DNA of 64,000 bases from Arcobacter sp. F155 (GTDB lineage Bacteria; Campylobacterota; Campylobacteria; Campylobacterales; Arcobacteraceae), in the NCBI RefSeq assembly GCF_004116455.1, contig NZ_PDJU01000011.1, forward strand, positions 57,448 through 121,447. The letters run 5' to 3'. Position numbers and translations under genes: made by a program. The notes beneath the pieces were generated by a model that had not been told where the DNA came from, ran no database searches, and worked only from the letters and a program-made list of their open reading frames with translations. Positions 1 to 6,202 of the stretch are shown here, one piece after another; position 1 is the stretch's first letter; each line of letters begins with the position of its first letter.

Positions 1-72
1 ATATTAATTAATAATTTCAAAAAAATTATCAAACTTTACTAATAATACACTTTTTGTTTATACTTCTTTTGC

Positions 73-78
73 TATAAT
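73..78 (+). promoter_or_regulatory. Putative -10 box upstream of DedA gene
   Basis: TATAAT lies about 50 bp before the ATG at 129. The flanking DNA is extremely AT-rich, so a -35 element cannot be defined. An AAGG ribosome-binding site lies just before the start. Confidence 0.45.
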
Positions 79-128
79 CCTGCCCACAAATTAATATTTT
101 AATTATAAATTTTAAATAAGGTAAATAG

Positions 129-722
129 ATGCTGCATGATATTGTAAATTTTGTTGTTGAATTAGTTGGGGACTTAGGATATATTGGTATATTTTTAATG
201 ATGTTTTTAGAGAGTTCTTTTTTCCCTTTTCCTAGTGAGGTAGTAATGGTTCCAGCAGGATATTTAGTATATAAAGGTGAAATGAATATGTTTGCTGCAA
301 TTTTTGCAGGTATAGCAGGAAGTTTAGGTGGAGCATTATTTAACTACTTTTTAGCAATAAAATACGGAAGAGCCTTTTTGATTAAATATGGAAGATACTT
401 TTTCATCAGTGAAGAAACAATTGCAAAAGTGGAAGTTTTCTTTAAAGAACATGGTCATATTTCAACTTTCTCAGGAAGACTTATTCCTGCTGTTAGACAA
501 TATATCTCTTTCCCCGCAGGCTTAGCAAAAATGAATCTGCTAACTTTTTCTATTTATACAAGTTTAGGTGCAGGTATTTGGGTTGTTATTTTAACAATGC
601 TTGGTTATTTTATTGGTGGAAATGAAGCTTTAATCAAAGAGTATTTAAGATATATCATTATTGCTATTCTAATCGGACTTGCAGCAATGGGATATTGGTA
701 CTATAGAAGAAAAAAGAAATAG
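129..722 (+). CDS. DedA family membrane protein (VTT domain)
   Basis: A 197-residue polytopic inner-membrane protein of the DedA family, whose members are linked to membrane-potential homeostasis and undecaprenyl-phosphate or lipid flipping. Family marks are visible: Glu28 followed by the proline-rich re-entrant segment around Pro33-Glu37, and the G-R-x-x-P-x-x-R motif at residues 116-123 followed by S-x-x-A-G. Three or four hydrophobic stretches and a basic C-terminal tail are present. The length fits the family. The ATG is preceded by a purine-rich AAGG site. The patatin gene follows 47 bp later on the same strand. The substrate cannot be told from sequence. A distant VTT relative is encoded at 54001-54663. 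Confidence 0.88.
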   Translation: MLHDIVNFVVELVGDLGYIGIFLMMFLESSFFPFPSEVVMVPAGYLVYKGEMNMFAAIFAGIAGSLGGALFNYFLAIKYGRAFLIKYGRYFFISEETIAKVEVFFKEHGHISTFSGRLIPAVRQYISFPAGLAKMNLLTFSIYTSLGAGIWVVILTMLGYFIGGNEALIKEYLRYIIIAILIGLAAMGYWYYRRKKK

Positions 723-769
723 ACTAATTATTTAACTCTTTTTTCATTGAAAGTTGCTAAACTTAATAA

Positions 770-1654
770 ATGAAAACAAAAAACAAAAAAAGTGTATCTT
801 TAGTTCTTGGAAGTGGAGGGGCTAGAGGTTACGCTCATATTGGTGTTATAGAAACACTTCTTTCAAAAAATTATGAAATAAAATCAATCTCTGGTACATC
901 AATGGGAGCTTTGATTGGTGGACTTTATGCTTGTGGAAAACTTGATGAGTTTAAGCAGTGGGTTCTTACAATCGACCCTTTAGAGATATTAAAACTACTT
1001 GATTTATCTTTTTCTAAAACAGGACTTATTAAAGGCGAAAAAATCTTTGAAAAGATTGAAGAGTTAATAGGTGATATTTGTATTGAGGATTTAGATATTA
1101 GTTTTACTGCTGTGGCTTCTGATATTATCAAACAAAAAGAAGTATGGATTCAAAAGGGAAAACTAATTGATGCTATAAGAGCTTCAATTGCAATTCCAAC
1201 TATGTTTACTCCCAAAAAAATAGGAGCAGATTTTTTAGTTGATGGAGGTATTTTAAATCCATTACCTGTTTCTCCTACAATCCCTGATGATACAGACTTA
1301 ACTATTACAGTTGGACTTTATAGTGATAGTAAAAAAAAGTATAAAATAGATATGTCTAAAAAAGAAGAGAAAAAGCTTTTAAAGATAAACAAAAAGTTTT
1401 TAAAGTTCTTCAAAAAAAATAAAAATAAAAAAGATACAAACTTAGAAACTGAGCCAGAAGATATGGGAATGTATAGTATTATTTGGCATACCATTGACAC
1501 TATGCAAAATACTATTATGAAGTATAAATTAGCCGGACATAGTGCAGATATAGAGATTAATATCTCTAAATACGCTTGTGAATTCTATGCTTTTAATGAA
1601 GCTTTTAAGATGATTGAAATAGGAAAAATTGAAGCAGAAGAGGCTTTAAAATGA
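770..1654 (+). CDS. Patatin-like phospholipase (RssA/YchK type)
   Basis: A 294-residue patatin-family serine hydrolase, probably a cytoplasmic or membrane-associated lipid acyl hydrolase. The glycine-rich oxyanion loop GSGGARG is at residues 14-20. The nucleophile elbow G-T-S-M-G is at 42-46 with Ser44. The catalytic Asp is in D-G-G at 158-160, so the Ser-Asp dyad is complete. A lysine-rich insertion spans about residues 190-225. There is no signal peptide. The Shine-Dalgarno site is weak. The stop overlaps the start of the next membrane-protein gene by 4 bp, so the two are probably translationally coupled. The natural substrate is unknown. Confidence 0.88.
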   Translation: MKTKNKKSVSLVLGSGGARGYAHIGVIETLLSKNYEIKSISGTSMGALIGGLYACGKLDEFKQWVLTIDPLEILKLLDLSFSKTGLIKGEKIFEKIEELIGDICIEDLDISFTAVASDIIKQKEVWIQKGKLIDAIRASIAIPTMFTPKKIGADFLVDGGILNPLPVSPTIPDDTDLTITVGLYSDSKKKYKIDMSKKEEKKLLKINKKFLKFFKKNKNKKDTNLETEPEDMGMYSIIWHTIDTMQNTIMKYKLAGHSADIEINISKYACEFYAFNEAFKMIEIGKIEAEEALK

Positions 1655-2481
1655 AAAGTTTTATTTTAAGAAACTGGAATAAACTACTACTTTCTATTTT
1701 TACTATTAGTGCTGTTTTTATAGCAATAACTTTTGCCGTTGATACTACTGCTAAAAATTTGGTTGATGACTCTTTTTCTCAGGCAATTATAGTTTTTGGA
1801 AGTGCAAAAGCTTTAAATGCTGTTATCTCTCTAGCCCAAGGAACAGAACTCTCACTACCTTTTTTTGTAGTTGCCATTGGTGAAGTACTAGACCCTGTAA
1901 ATGATTTGGTAGAGCAGTTCTCTTTAGTAATGCTTGCTAGTATGACTTCTCTTGGTATTCAAAAGATATTTTTAAACTTTGTAACCAATGAAATATATAA
2001 CTATCTTCTTCTTGTATTAGTGATAGTTTTAAATATATGGTTGTATAAAAGATTTAGAAATGACAATAAGTTAAGAGATATCTTTTTTAAAGTAGTGTTT
2101 GTATTGCTGTTTTTGCGTTTTGCAATTCCTATGATAAGTTATGTAAATGATATTTCTTATAACTACTTTGTTAAAGAAGAGTACAATATTGAAAGATTAA
2201 ATGAAAATATTGTTAAAGTTAAAGAAGATGTTAGTAAGGTCAATCAAGAGACTTTACAAGCAAAAAAAGAGAGTTCTATCTTTGATAAGATAGTTGAAAA
2301 ATTTGATAGTGAATATTATAGTAAAAAAGTTCAAGAGTATACAGATGCTGTGGATAATTCAAGTGAGTATATTATCGATTTGATTATAGTTTTTATTTTT
2401 CAAACTATATTTCTGCCTATACTATTTTTATTTATTTTATATTGGTTTATAAAATCTATTTTTAATATGAAACAGGCCTAA
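1651..2481 (+). CDS. Conserved membrane protein of unknown function
   Basis: I do not recognise this 276-residue protein as a named family. It has an N-terminal membrane anchor at about residues 10-30, hydrophobic segments around 110-130 and 145-165, a charged heptad-like stretch at about 180-235 that could form a coiled coil, and a long C-terminal hydrophobic segment at about 240-270. It overlaps the patatin gene by 4 bp (ATGA) and ends inside a bidirectional terminator. The overlap suggests that it and the patatin act together at the inner membrane, but this is inference. Confidence 0.7.
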   Translation: MKSFILRNWNKLLLSIFTISAVFIAITFAVDTTAKNLVDDSFSQAIIVFGSAKALNAVISLAQGTELSLPFFVVAIGEVLDPVNDLVEQFSLVMLASMTSLGIQKIFLNFVTNEIYNYLLLVLVIVLNIWLYKRFRNDNKLRDIFFKVVFVLLFLRFAIPMISYVNDISYNYFVKEEYNIERLNENIVKVKEDVSKVNQETLQAKKESSIFDKIVEKFDSEYYSKKVQEYTDAVDNSSEYIIDLIIVFIFQTIFLPILFLFILYWFIKSIFNMKQA

Positions 2482-2503
2482 TTATTTAGATAATTGGCCT
2501 GTT
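2471..2503. terminator. Bidirectional intrinsic terminator
   Basis: AACAGGCC (2471-2478) is matched by GGCCTGTT (2496-2503), and the inner AT bases extend the stem to 14 bp with one bulged base. It overlaps the stop codons of both convergent genes (ending at 2481 and 2486), so one hairpin would end transcription from both sides. Confidence 0.75.
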
Positions 2504-2962
2504 ATATCTCATAAATACTAAGGAAGGAATTGCTAATCCAAAGCCAATTCCACTTAAAATAATCACTGCTTTTAATCCATTGTCAATAAACAAAGTAATA
2601 AGCTCAGGAGAAACCCCTTGGGCATTCATCTGAAGCAGGTTTATAATTGCTGTAAAGGCATATGTCCCTGGAAGTAAAGGAATAATTGAAGCAATAGTAT
2701 AAACAGGTCTTGGAACTATATATTTTCTTGACCAATATAAAGCGATAACTCCAACTAAAGTAGAAGCTAAAAAAGTAGCAAGTTCAATGGGAATATTTAA
2801 ATCCATAAGTACAAATCTAGTTGTATATCCTATAGCTCCACCAATTGCACAATATACTAAGGCATTTCTTGGAACATTAAAAACCATAGCAAAACCAACA
2901 GCTGGAATAGCTGCAAAGATTGCATTTAAGATATATGTAGCTAATAAACTATCCATTACCAA
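2486..2962 (-). CDS. Threonine/serine exporter, C-terminal half (ThrE_2/DUF3815)
   Basis: A 158-residue protein made almost entirely of transmembrane helices, matching the small C-terminal half of the ThrE threonine/serine exporter family, which is encoded as a separate subunit in many bacteria. Phrases such as G-G-A-I-G-Y and P-L-L-P-G-T-Y-A-F are typical of this half. Its start overlaps the end of the N-terminal-half gene by 7 bp, as expected for obligate partners. The physiological substrate is not proven by sequence. Confidence 0.82.
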   Translation of the reverse strand: MVMDSLLATYILNAIFAAIPAVGFAMVFNVPRNALVYCAIGGAIGYTTRFVLMDLNIPIELATFLASTLVGVIALYWSRKYIVPRPVYTIASIIPLLPGTYAFTAIINLLQMNAQGVSPELITLFIDNGLKAVIILSGIGFGLAIPSLVFMRYNRPII

Positions 2963-3735
2963 CCTCTCATACTAAGTAATGCAAAAGCTAGAATAATACC
3001 TATTGAAGTAGCAACGCTTAAAAGTAGTGCTTGCATCCAACGACCCCAACCCATAGAAAGGTATCCTTTTACTGCATCTAAGACTGAGTTTACAAAGGGA
3101 AATCCAGGAGCTAGTAAAATTACACTAGAAGTCATCACTATATTTGGTGTGGAGCTTAACTCAAATATTTGTGAAGTACTTGCAATAAGTGTTGCTACAA
3201 AAGCTGTAAGTCCAAAACTAATGATTAAGACAAACTGTTTTTTAGCCATAACATGTCTTACATACATAGCAACACTAGCAGCAATAAAAGTTATAAAAAA
3301 CCCATTTAAATCTGCTCCATAAAGATATGAGAATGAAGCACAAGATAGACCAACCATAAATACAACTAGCCATCTATTGTAATGATTTGGTTGAATCTCT
3401 TTTATAGTATTAAAAACATAATCAACATCTTTTTTATCTCGTTCAACATCTATACACATCTTTTGAACATCACAAACAATAGACATATTTATAGGTTTGT
3501 GATGAGCTCTTCTTGTTGTAGTTACTGATTGTGTTTGATTATTGTTTAAAGTACTTAAAACAATAGCAGAAGGAATAAGAGAAACTTCAACAGAATCAAC
3601 GCCTAAAGCTTTTCCTAGTCTTTGTGCTGTATCTTCTATAAGTTTACTTTCTGCACCAAATTCAAGCATTAAAACAGCTGCTTTGATTATCGCTCTTGTA
3701 ACTTTTGTTTGTTCTTCGTATGTAATATTATTCAT
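2956..3735 (-). CDS. Threonine/serine exporter, N-terminal half (ThrE/DUF1212)
   Basis: A 259-residue protein with a soluble N-terminal part (residues 1-120) containing the ThrE-type segment A-x-x-L-x-x-x-G-A-x-x-x-x-I-E-x-x, followed by about five transmembrane helices. In Corynebacterium ThrE both halves form one polypeptide; here they are split. The gene overlaps the propeller-protein gene upstream by 8 bp and its partner downstream by 7 bp, giving a three-gene operon on the minus strand. It probably exports small hydroxy amino acids or a related solute. Confidence 0.83.
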   Translation of the reverse strand: MNNITYEEQTKVTRAIIKAAVLMLEFGAESKLIEDTAQRLGKALGVDSVEVSLIPSAIVLSTLNNNQTQSVTTTRRAHHKPINMSIVCDVQKMCIDVERDKKDVDYVFNTIKEIQPNHYNRWLVVFMVGLSCASFSYLYGADLNGFFITFIAASVAMYVRHVMAKKQFVLIISFGLTAFVATLIASTSQIFELSSTPNIVMTSSVILLAPGFPFVNSVLDAVKGYLSMGWGRWMQALLLSVATSIGIILAFALLSMRGW

Positions 3736-4471
3736 CTATTTTTAGTTTTAAAATCTTTCCATTGTCATCTGCAATGTATAGGTTTCCTTTTTTGTCAAAA
3801 GTTATTCCCTCTTGTGCATACTTTTTTGATAACTTATACTCTTTTACTACTTTTTTTGAAGTTATATCATATTTAATTAACAAATTGGCATCATCGCTTA
3901 CTAAATATAAAAAATCTTTGTAAAAAGCTAAACCAGCAATATCTTTATAGCCATGGTCAATAACATCTTTTATCTCTAGTTTTTTCTTCTTTTTATAATC
4001 TAAAATAACTATAACAGAAGAGTCATCTTTAGGGTAGGGCTTATCTGATTGATTAGAGGCATAGATTTTGCCATTGTGTAAAGTTAGACCTTCAATCCCA
4101 TCTTTACCTTTTTTAATAATTTTATTGCCTTTGTATTTACCTTTAATTTTTATCTCTTTTATTATTGAAAAATCTTTTTTATTTAGAAGTATAATTTCAT
4201 CTTTCTCTTCATTTGCAAGAAGTAGTATATTTTTCTTTTCATCTATAGTTATACCTTCTAAGTCGAAATCACCTAGTTTTTTTTCTCTTTTAATTTTACC
4301 CTTTAAAGATAGTTCATAGATAGTTCCTTCATCATTTACTACAAAAAGAGTATTTGATTTTTCACTATAAACTATACCTGAAGCCTCAGGGATTTTTGCT
4401 ATTACTTTCTCTTTTGCAAAAAGGTTTTGACAAAAAGTAAGAAGAAGTAGGATTGTAAAAAAGTTTTTCAT
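3728..4471 (-). CDS. Secreted SdiA-regulated/YjiK-like beta-propeller protein
   Basis: A protein of about 247 residues with a Sec signal peptide (MKNFFTILLLLTFC...) and repeated E-G-I/G-L-A/E-G-L-T strands typical of a beta-propeller like the SdiA-regulated (YjiK) family. Members are periplasmic or secreted, and their ligand is generally unknown. The frame extends 15 codons further upstream to 4516, but an ATG at 4471 lies exactly at the signal peptide and has an AAGG-containing leader, so I prefer it. It is the first gene of an operon with the split ThrE exporter, suggesting a periplasmic partner of the exported compound (inference). Confidence 0.7.
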   Translation of the reverse strand: MKNFFTILLLLTFCQNLFAKEKVIAKIPEASGIVYSEKSNTLFVVNDEGTIYELSLKGKIKREKKLGDFDLEGITIDEKKNILLLANEEKDEIILLNKKDFSIIKEIKIKGKYKGNKIIKKGKDGIEGLTLHNGKIYASNQSDKPYPKDDSSVIVILDYKKKKKLEIKDVIDHGYKDIAGLAFYKDFLYLVSDDANLLIKYDITSKKVVKEYKLSKKYAQEGITFDKKGNLYIADDNGKILKLKIDE

Positions 4472-4540
4472 ATGTTTTAGTTGCCTTATTTTCTGAAATT
4501 TTATACTAATTATCATAACGAATGTATTAAACTTTAAAAA

Positions 4541-4552
4541 GTTAAATTTAAC
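4541..4552. promoter_or_regulatory. Operator-like 12-bp dyad, copy 1
   Basis: GTTAAATTTAAC is a perfect palindrome in the divergent region between the propeller/ThrE operon and the small-protein genes. A near-identical copy lies at 4589-4600. It could be a binding site for an unknown regulator. Confidence 0.35.
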
Positions 4553-4588
4553 TGTTACCTATAAACAATACCATGAAATAAGGGTTTT

Positions 4589-4600
4589 GTTAAATGTAAC
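4589..4600. promoter_or_regulatory. Operator-like 12-bp dyad, copy 2
   Basis: GTTAAATGTAAC matches the perfect palindrome at 4541-4552 in 11 of 12 positions, centred 48 bp away. A TATAAT hexamer for the rightward genes follows at 4645-4650. Confidence 0.35.
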
Positions 4601-4644
4601 ATTGGCTTAAGGTATATTTTAGATATAAACTTTAGTATATATAC

Positions 4645-4650
4645 TATAAT
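4645..4650 (+). promoter_or_regulatory. Putative -10 box for the tandem small-protein genes
   Basis: TATAAT 33 bp before the preferred ATG at 4683, in a short divergent intergenic region. Confidence 0.4.
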
Positions 4651-4682
4651 AATAAAAAAATATTTTATTTTTGGATTTCACT

Positions 4683-4916
4683 ATGCAAGAATATGTAACA
4701 AATACAATAAATAGTTTTAAAGAAGAATCAGCAATCAATAGAATAGTGTATAACATTATTACTGTTATTAAGACAAAACATGATTATGAATCTGCAATTA
4801 ATCTTATTAAAGAGAATAATATAAATCTTGAAGATATAGTTTCAAGAAGTATAAGACTACCTCTTCCTGACCTTATCAAGTTAGCAGATTTAATGATTTT
4901 AAAAAAGGGTAAATAA
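4683..4916 (+). CDS. Small protein of unknown function, tandem paralogue A
   Basis: A 77-residue soluble, helix-rich protein that I do not recognise. The frame could start at a TTG at 4671, but the ATG at 4683 has GGA about seven bases upstream. Its C-terminal part (RIVYNIITVIK... NLIKENNI... LPDLIKLADLM) aligns along its length with the 58-residue product of the next gene: R-I-V-Y, then A-x-N-L, then N-N-I, then L-x-D-L-x-x-L-A-D. The two genes look like a local duplication. There are no cysteines, membrane segments or signal peptide. Confidence 0.65.
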   Translation: MQEYVTNTINSFKEESAINRIVYNIITVIKTKHDYESAINLIKENNINLEDIVSRSIRLPLPDLIKLADLMILKKGK

Positions 4917-4919
4917 GTA

Positions 4920-5096
4920 ATGAATGAAGTGATTAGTAGGATTGTTTATCTTATAAAAAAAGAAGTTAACTTTGAAGAAGCAGCAAATTTAATGATTCAA
5001 AACAATATAACTATTGCTAAACTTTCGCAACAAACTTTAAAATTGTCTCAGTTAGACTTAGCAAGGTTGGCTGATAAAATATTACAAAAAAAGTAG
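4920..5096 (+). CDS. Very small protein (58 aa), tandem paralogue B
   Basis: The ATG at 4920 lies three bases after the stop of the preceding gene, and an uninterrupted frame runs to TAG at 5094-5096. The product begins MNEVISRIVYLIKKEV and ends LDLARLADKILQKK. It shares the R-I-V-Y, A-x-N-L, N-N-I and L-x-D-L-x-x-L-A-D positions with the 77-residue neighbour, and this conservation supports real coding. At 58 codons it falls below common length cut-offs and is easily missed. It is probably translated by coupling to the upstream gene. The two may form a hetero-oligomer; function unknown. Confidence 0.65.
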   Translation: MNEVISRIVYLIKKEVNFEEAANLMIQNNITIAKLSQQTLKLSQLDLARLADKILQKK

Positions 5097-5097
5097 C

Positions 5098-5117
5098 TAA
5101 GAGAAACTATTCTCTTA
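5098..5117. terminator. Bidirectional terminator hairpin
   Basis: TAAGAGAA and TTCTCTTA form a perfect 8-bp stem with a 4-base loop between the small-protein genes and the convergent ATP-grasp gene. On the minus strand a T-run follows (the A-run before 5093), fitting termination of the minus-strand gene. Confidence 0.6.
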
Positions 5118-6138
5118 ACTCACTTAGTCTTTTTAGAAGATACTCTAACTCAGCTCTTTTTTCAACTTTTTCATGAACTTTCTCTTCTAGGAAATCAACT
5201 ACATTTTTATGTAGTCTAACTTTTGATAGTTTATTAATATTTGTGATTCCACCTGGGTTTAAAACATTAACCTCTAAGATTTTATCACCAATCATATCTA
5301 ATCCTGCAAAATAGATACCATCAGCTAAAAGTTTTTTACCTACTTTATTACAAATAGTTTTTTGTGATTCTGTTAAATTATACTTGTGTGCACTTCCACC
5401 TGCTTGAATATTAGCTCTTACTTCTCCATCTGCTGGTTTTCTATGGTATGCACCAATTGCTTTACCATTTAGCATCATAACTCTTACATCACCATCTTCA
5501 GCACCATGAATATACTCTTGTAAGATAACATAGTTTTCACCTGAGCTATCTATATAAAAATCAAGTAAAGAGTTAATATTTGATTTTGCATTTTTTTCTA
5601 ATACAATTACACCTCTACCACCTGAACCATCAAGGGGTTTTAAAATCATCTTCTCTTCATGTGATTCTTCAATAATTTTCTTTATATATTTTTTACTTCC
5701 TGAAACATGAGTTTTAGGTAAGTAACTATTTGTTGGGTCATGGAAAGTTGTTGTATATAATTTATTGTTTGCTTTTCTAATACCATCTACGTCATTGATA
5801 ATTATTGTTTCATCTTTTACTGAATCTAGGAAGTTGAAAACTATAGGTGAAATAGGAGGGTCTTTTCTTATCATAATACAGTCAAAAGCATGTAAAGCTT
5901 TTAGCTTAACCTGAAATTCACATTTTTTATAAAATGACGTTATTGAGTCTGGAATTTTACCTTCAAATAGAATTGTTTTAGCAAAACCATGTACAATATT
6001 GTTTCTAACAGTTAAATCATTTGTATAAAGTATTGAGACTTTGTGTCCTCTTTGCATACACTCTTTTATAATCGCAAGTGTAGTACTTTTTACTGGTTCA
6101 ATATTGTCCCAATGTTCAATAATAAACGCAACATGCAT
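5107..6138 (-). CDS. Glutathione synthase-like ATP-grasp ligase (GshB/RimK superfamily)
   Basis: A 343-residue cytoplasmic ATP-grasp enzyme. The N-terminal pre-ATP-grasp domain includes I-R-K-D-P-P and N-D-V-D-G-I-R-K-A-N-N-K, the arrangement seen in GshB. The ATP-binding loop K-P-L-D-G-S-G-G-R-G-V is around residue 160-170. The C-terminal metal and substrate part contains V-R-V-M, R-A-N, A-G-G-S and E-V-N-V-L-N-P-G-G. GshB joins gamma-glutamylcysteine to glycine using ATP. No gshA is in the window, and most Campylobacterota do not make glutathione, so a RimK-like ligase for another peptide bond remains possible. It lies downstream of the large sensor kinase at 6203, on the same strand. Confidence 0.72.
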   Translation of the reverse strand: MHVAFIIEHWDNIEPVKSTTLAIIKECMQRGHKVSILYTNDLTVRNNIVHGFAKTILFEGKIPDSITSFYKKCEFQVKLKALHAFDCIMIRKDPPISPIVFNFLDSVKDETIIINDVDGIRKANNKLYTTTFHDPTNSYLPKTHVSGSKKYIKKIIEESHEEKMILKPLDGSGGRGVIVLEKNAKSNINSLLDFYIDSSGENYVILQEYIHGAEDGDVRVMMLNGKAIGAYHRKPADGEVRANIQAGGSAHKYNLTESQKTICNKVGKKLLADGIYFAGLDMIGDKILEVNVLNPGGITNINKLSKVRLHKNVVDFLEEKVHEKVEKRAELEYLLKRLSELRE

Positions 6139-6202
6139 TTTTTTATCCTTAGTATAAATTAATCTATAATTATACTCTAATTTTAAGATAAATTACTATT
6201 GT

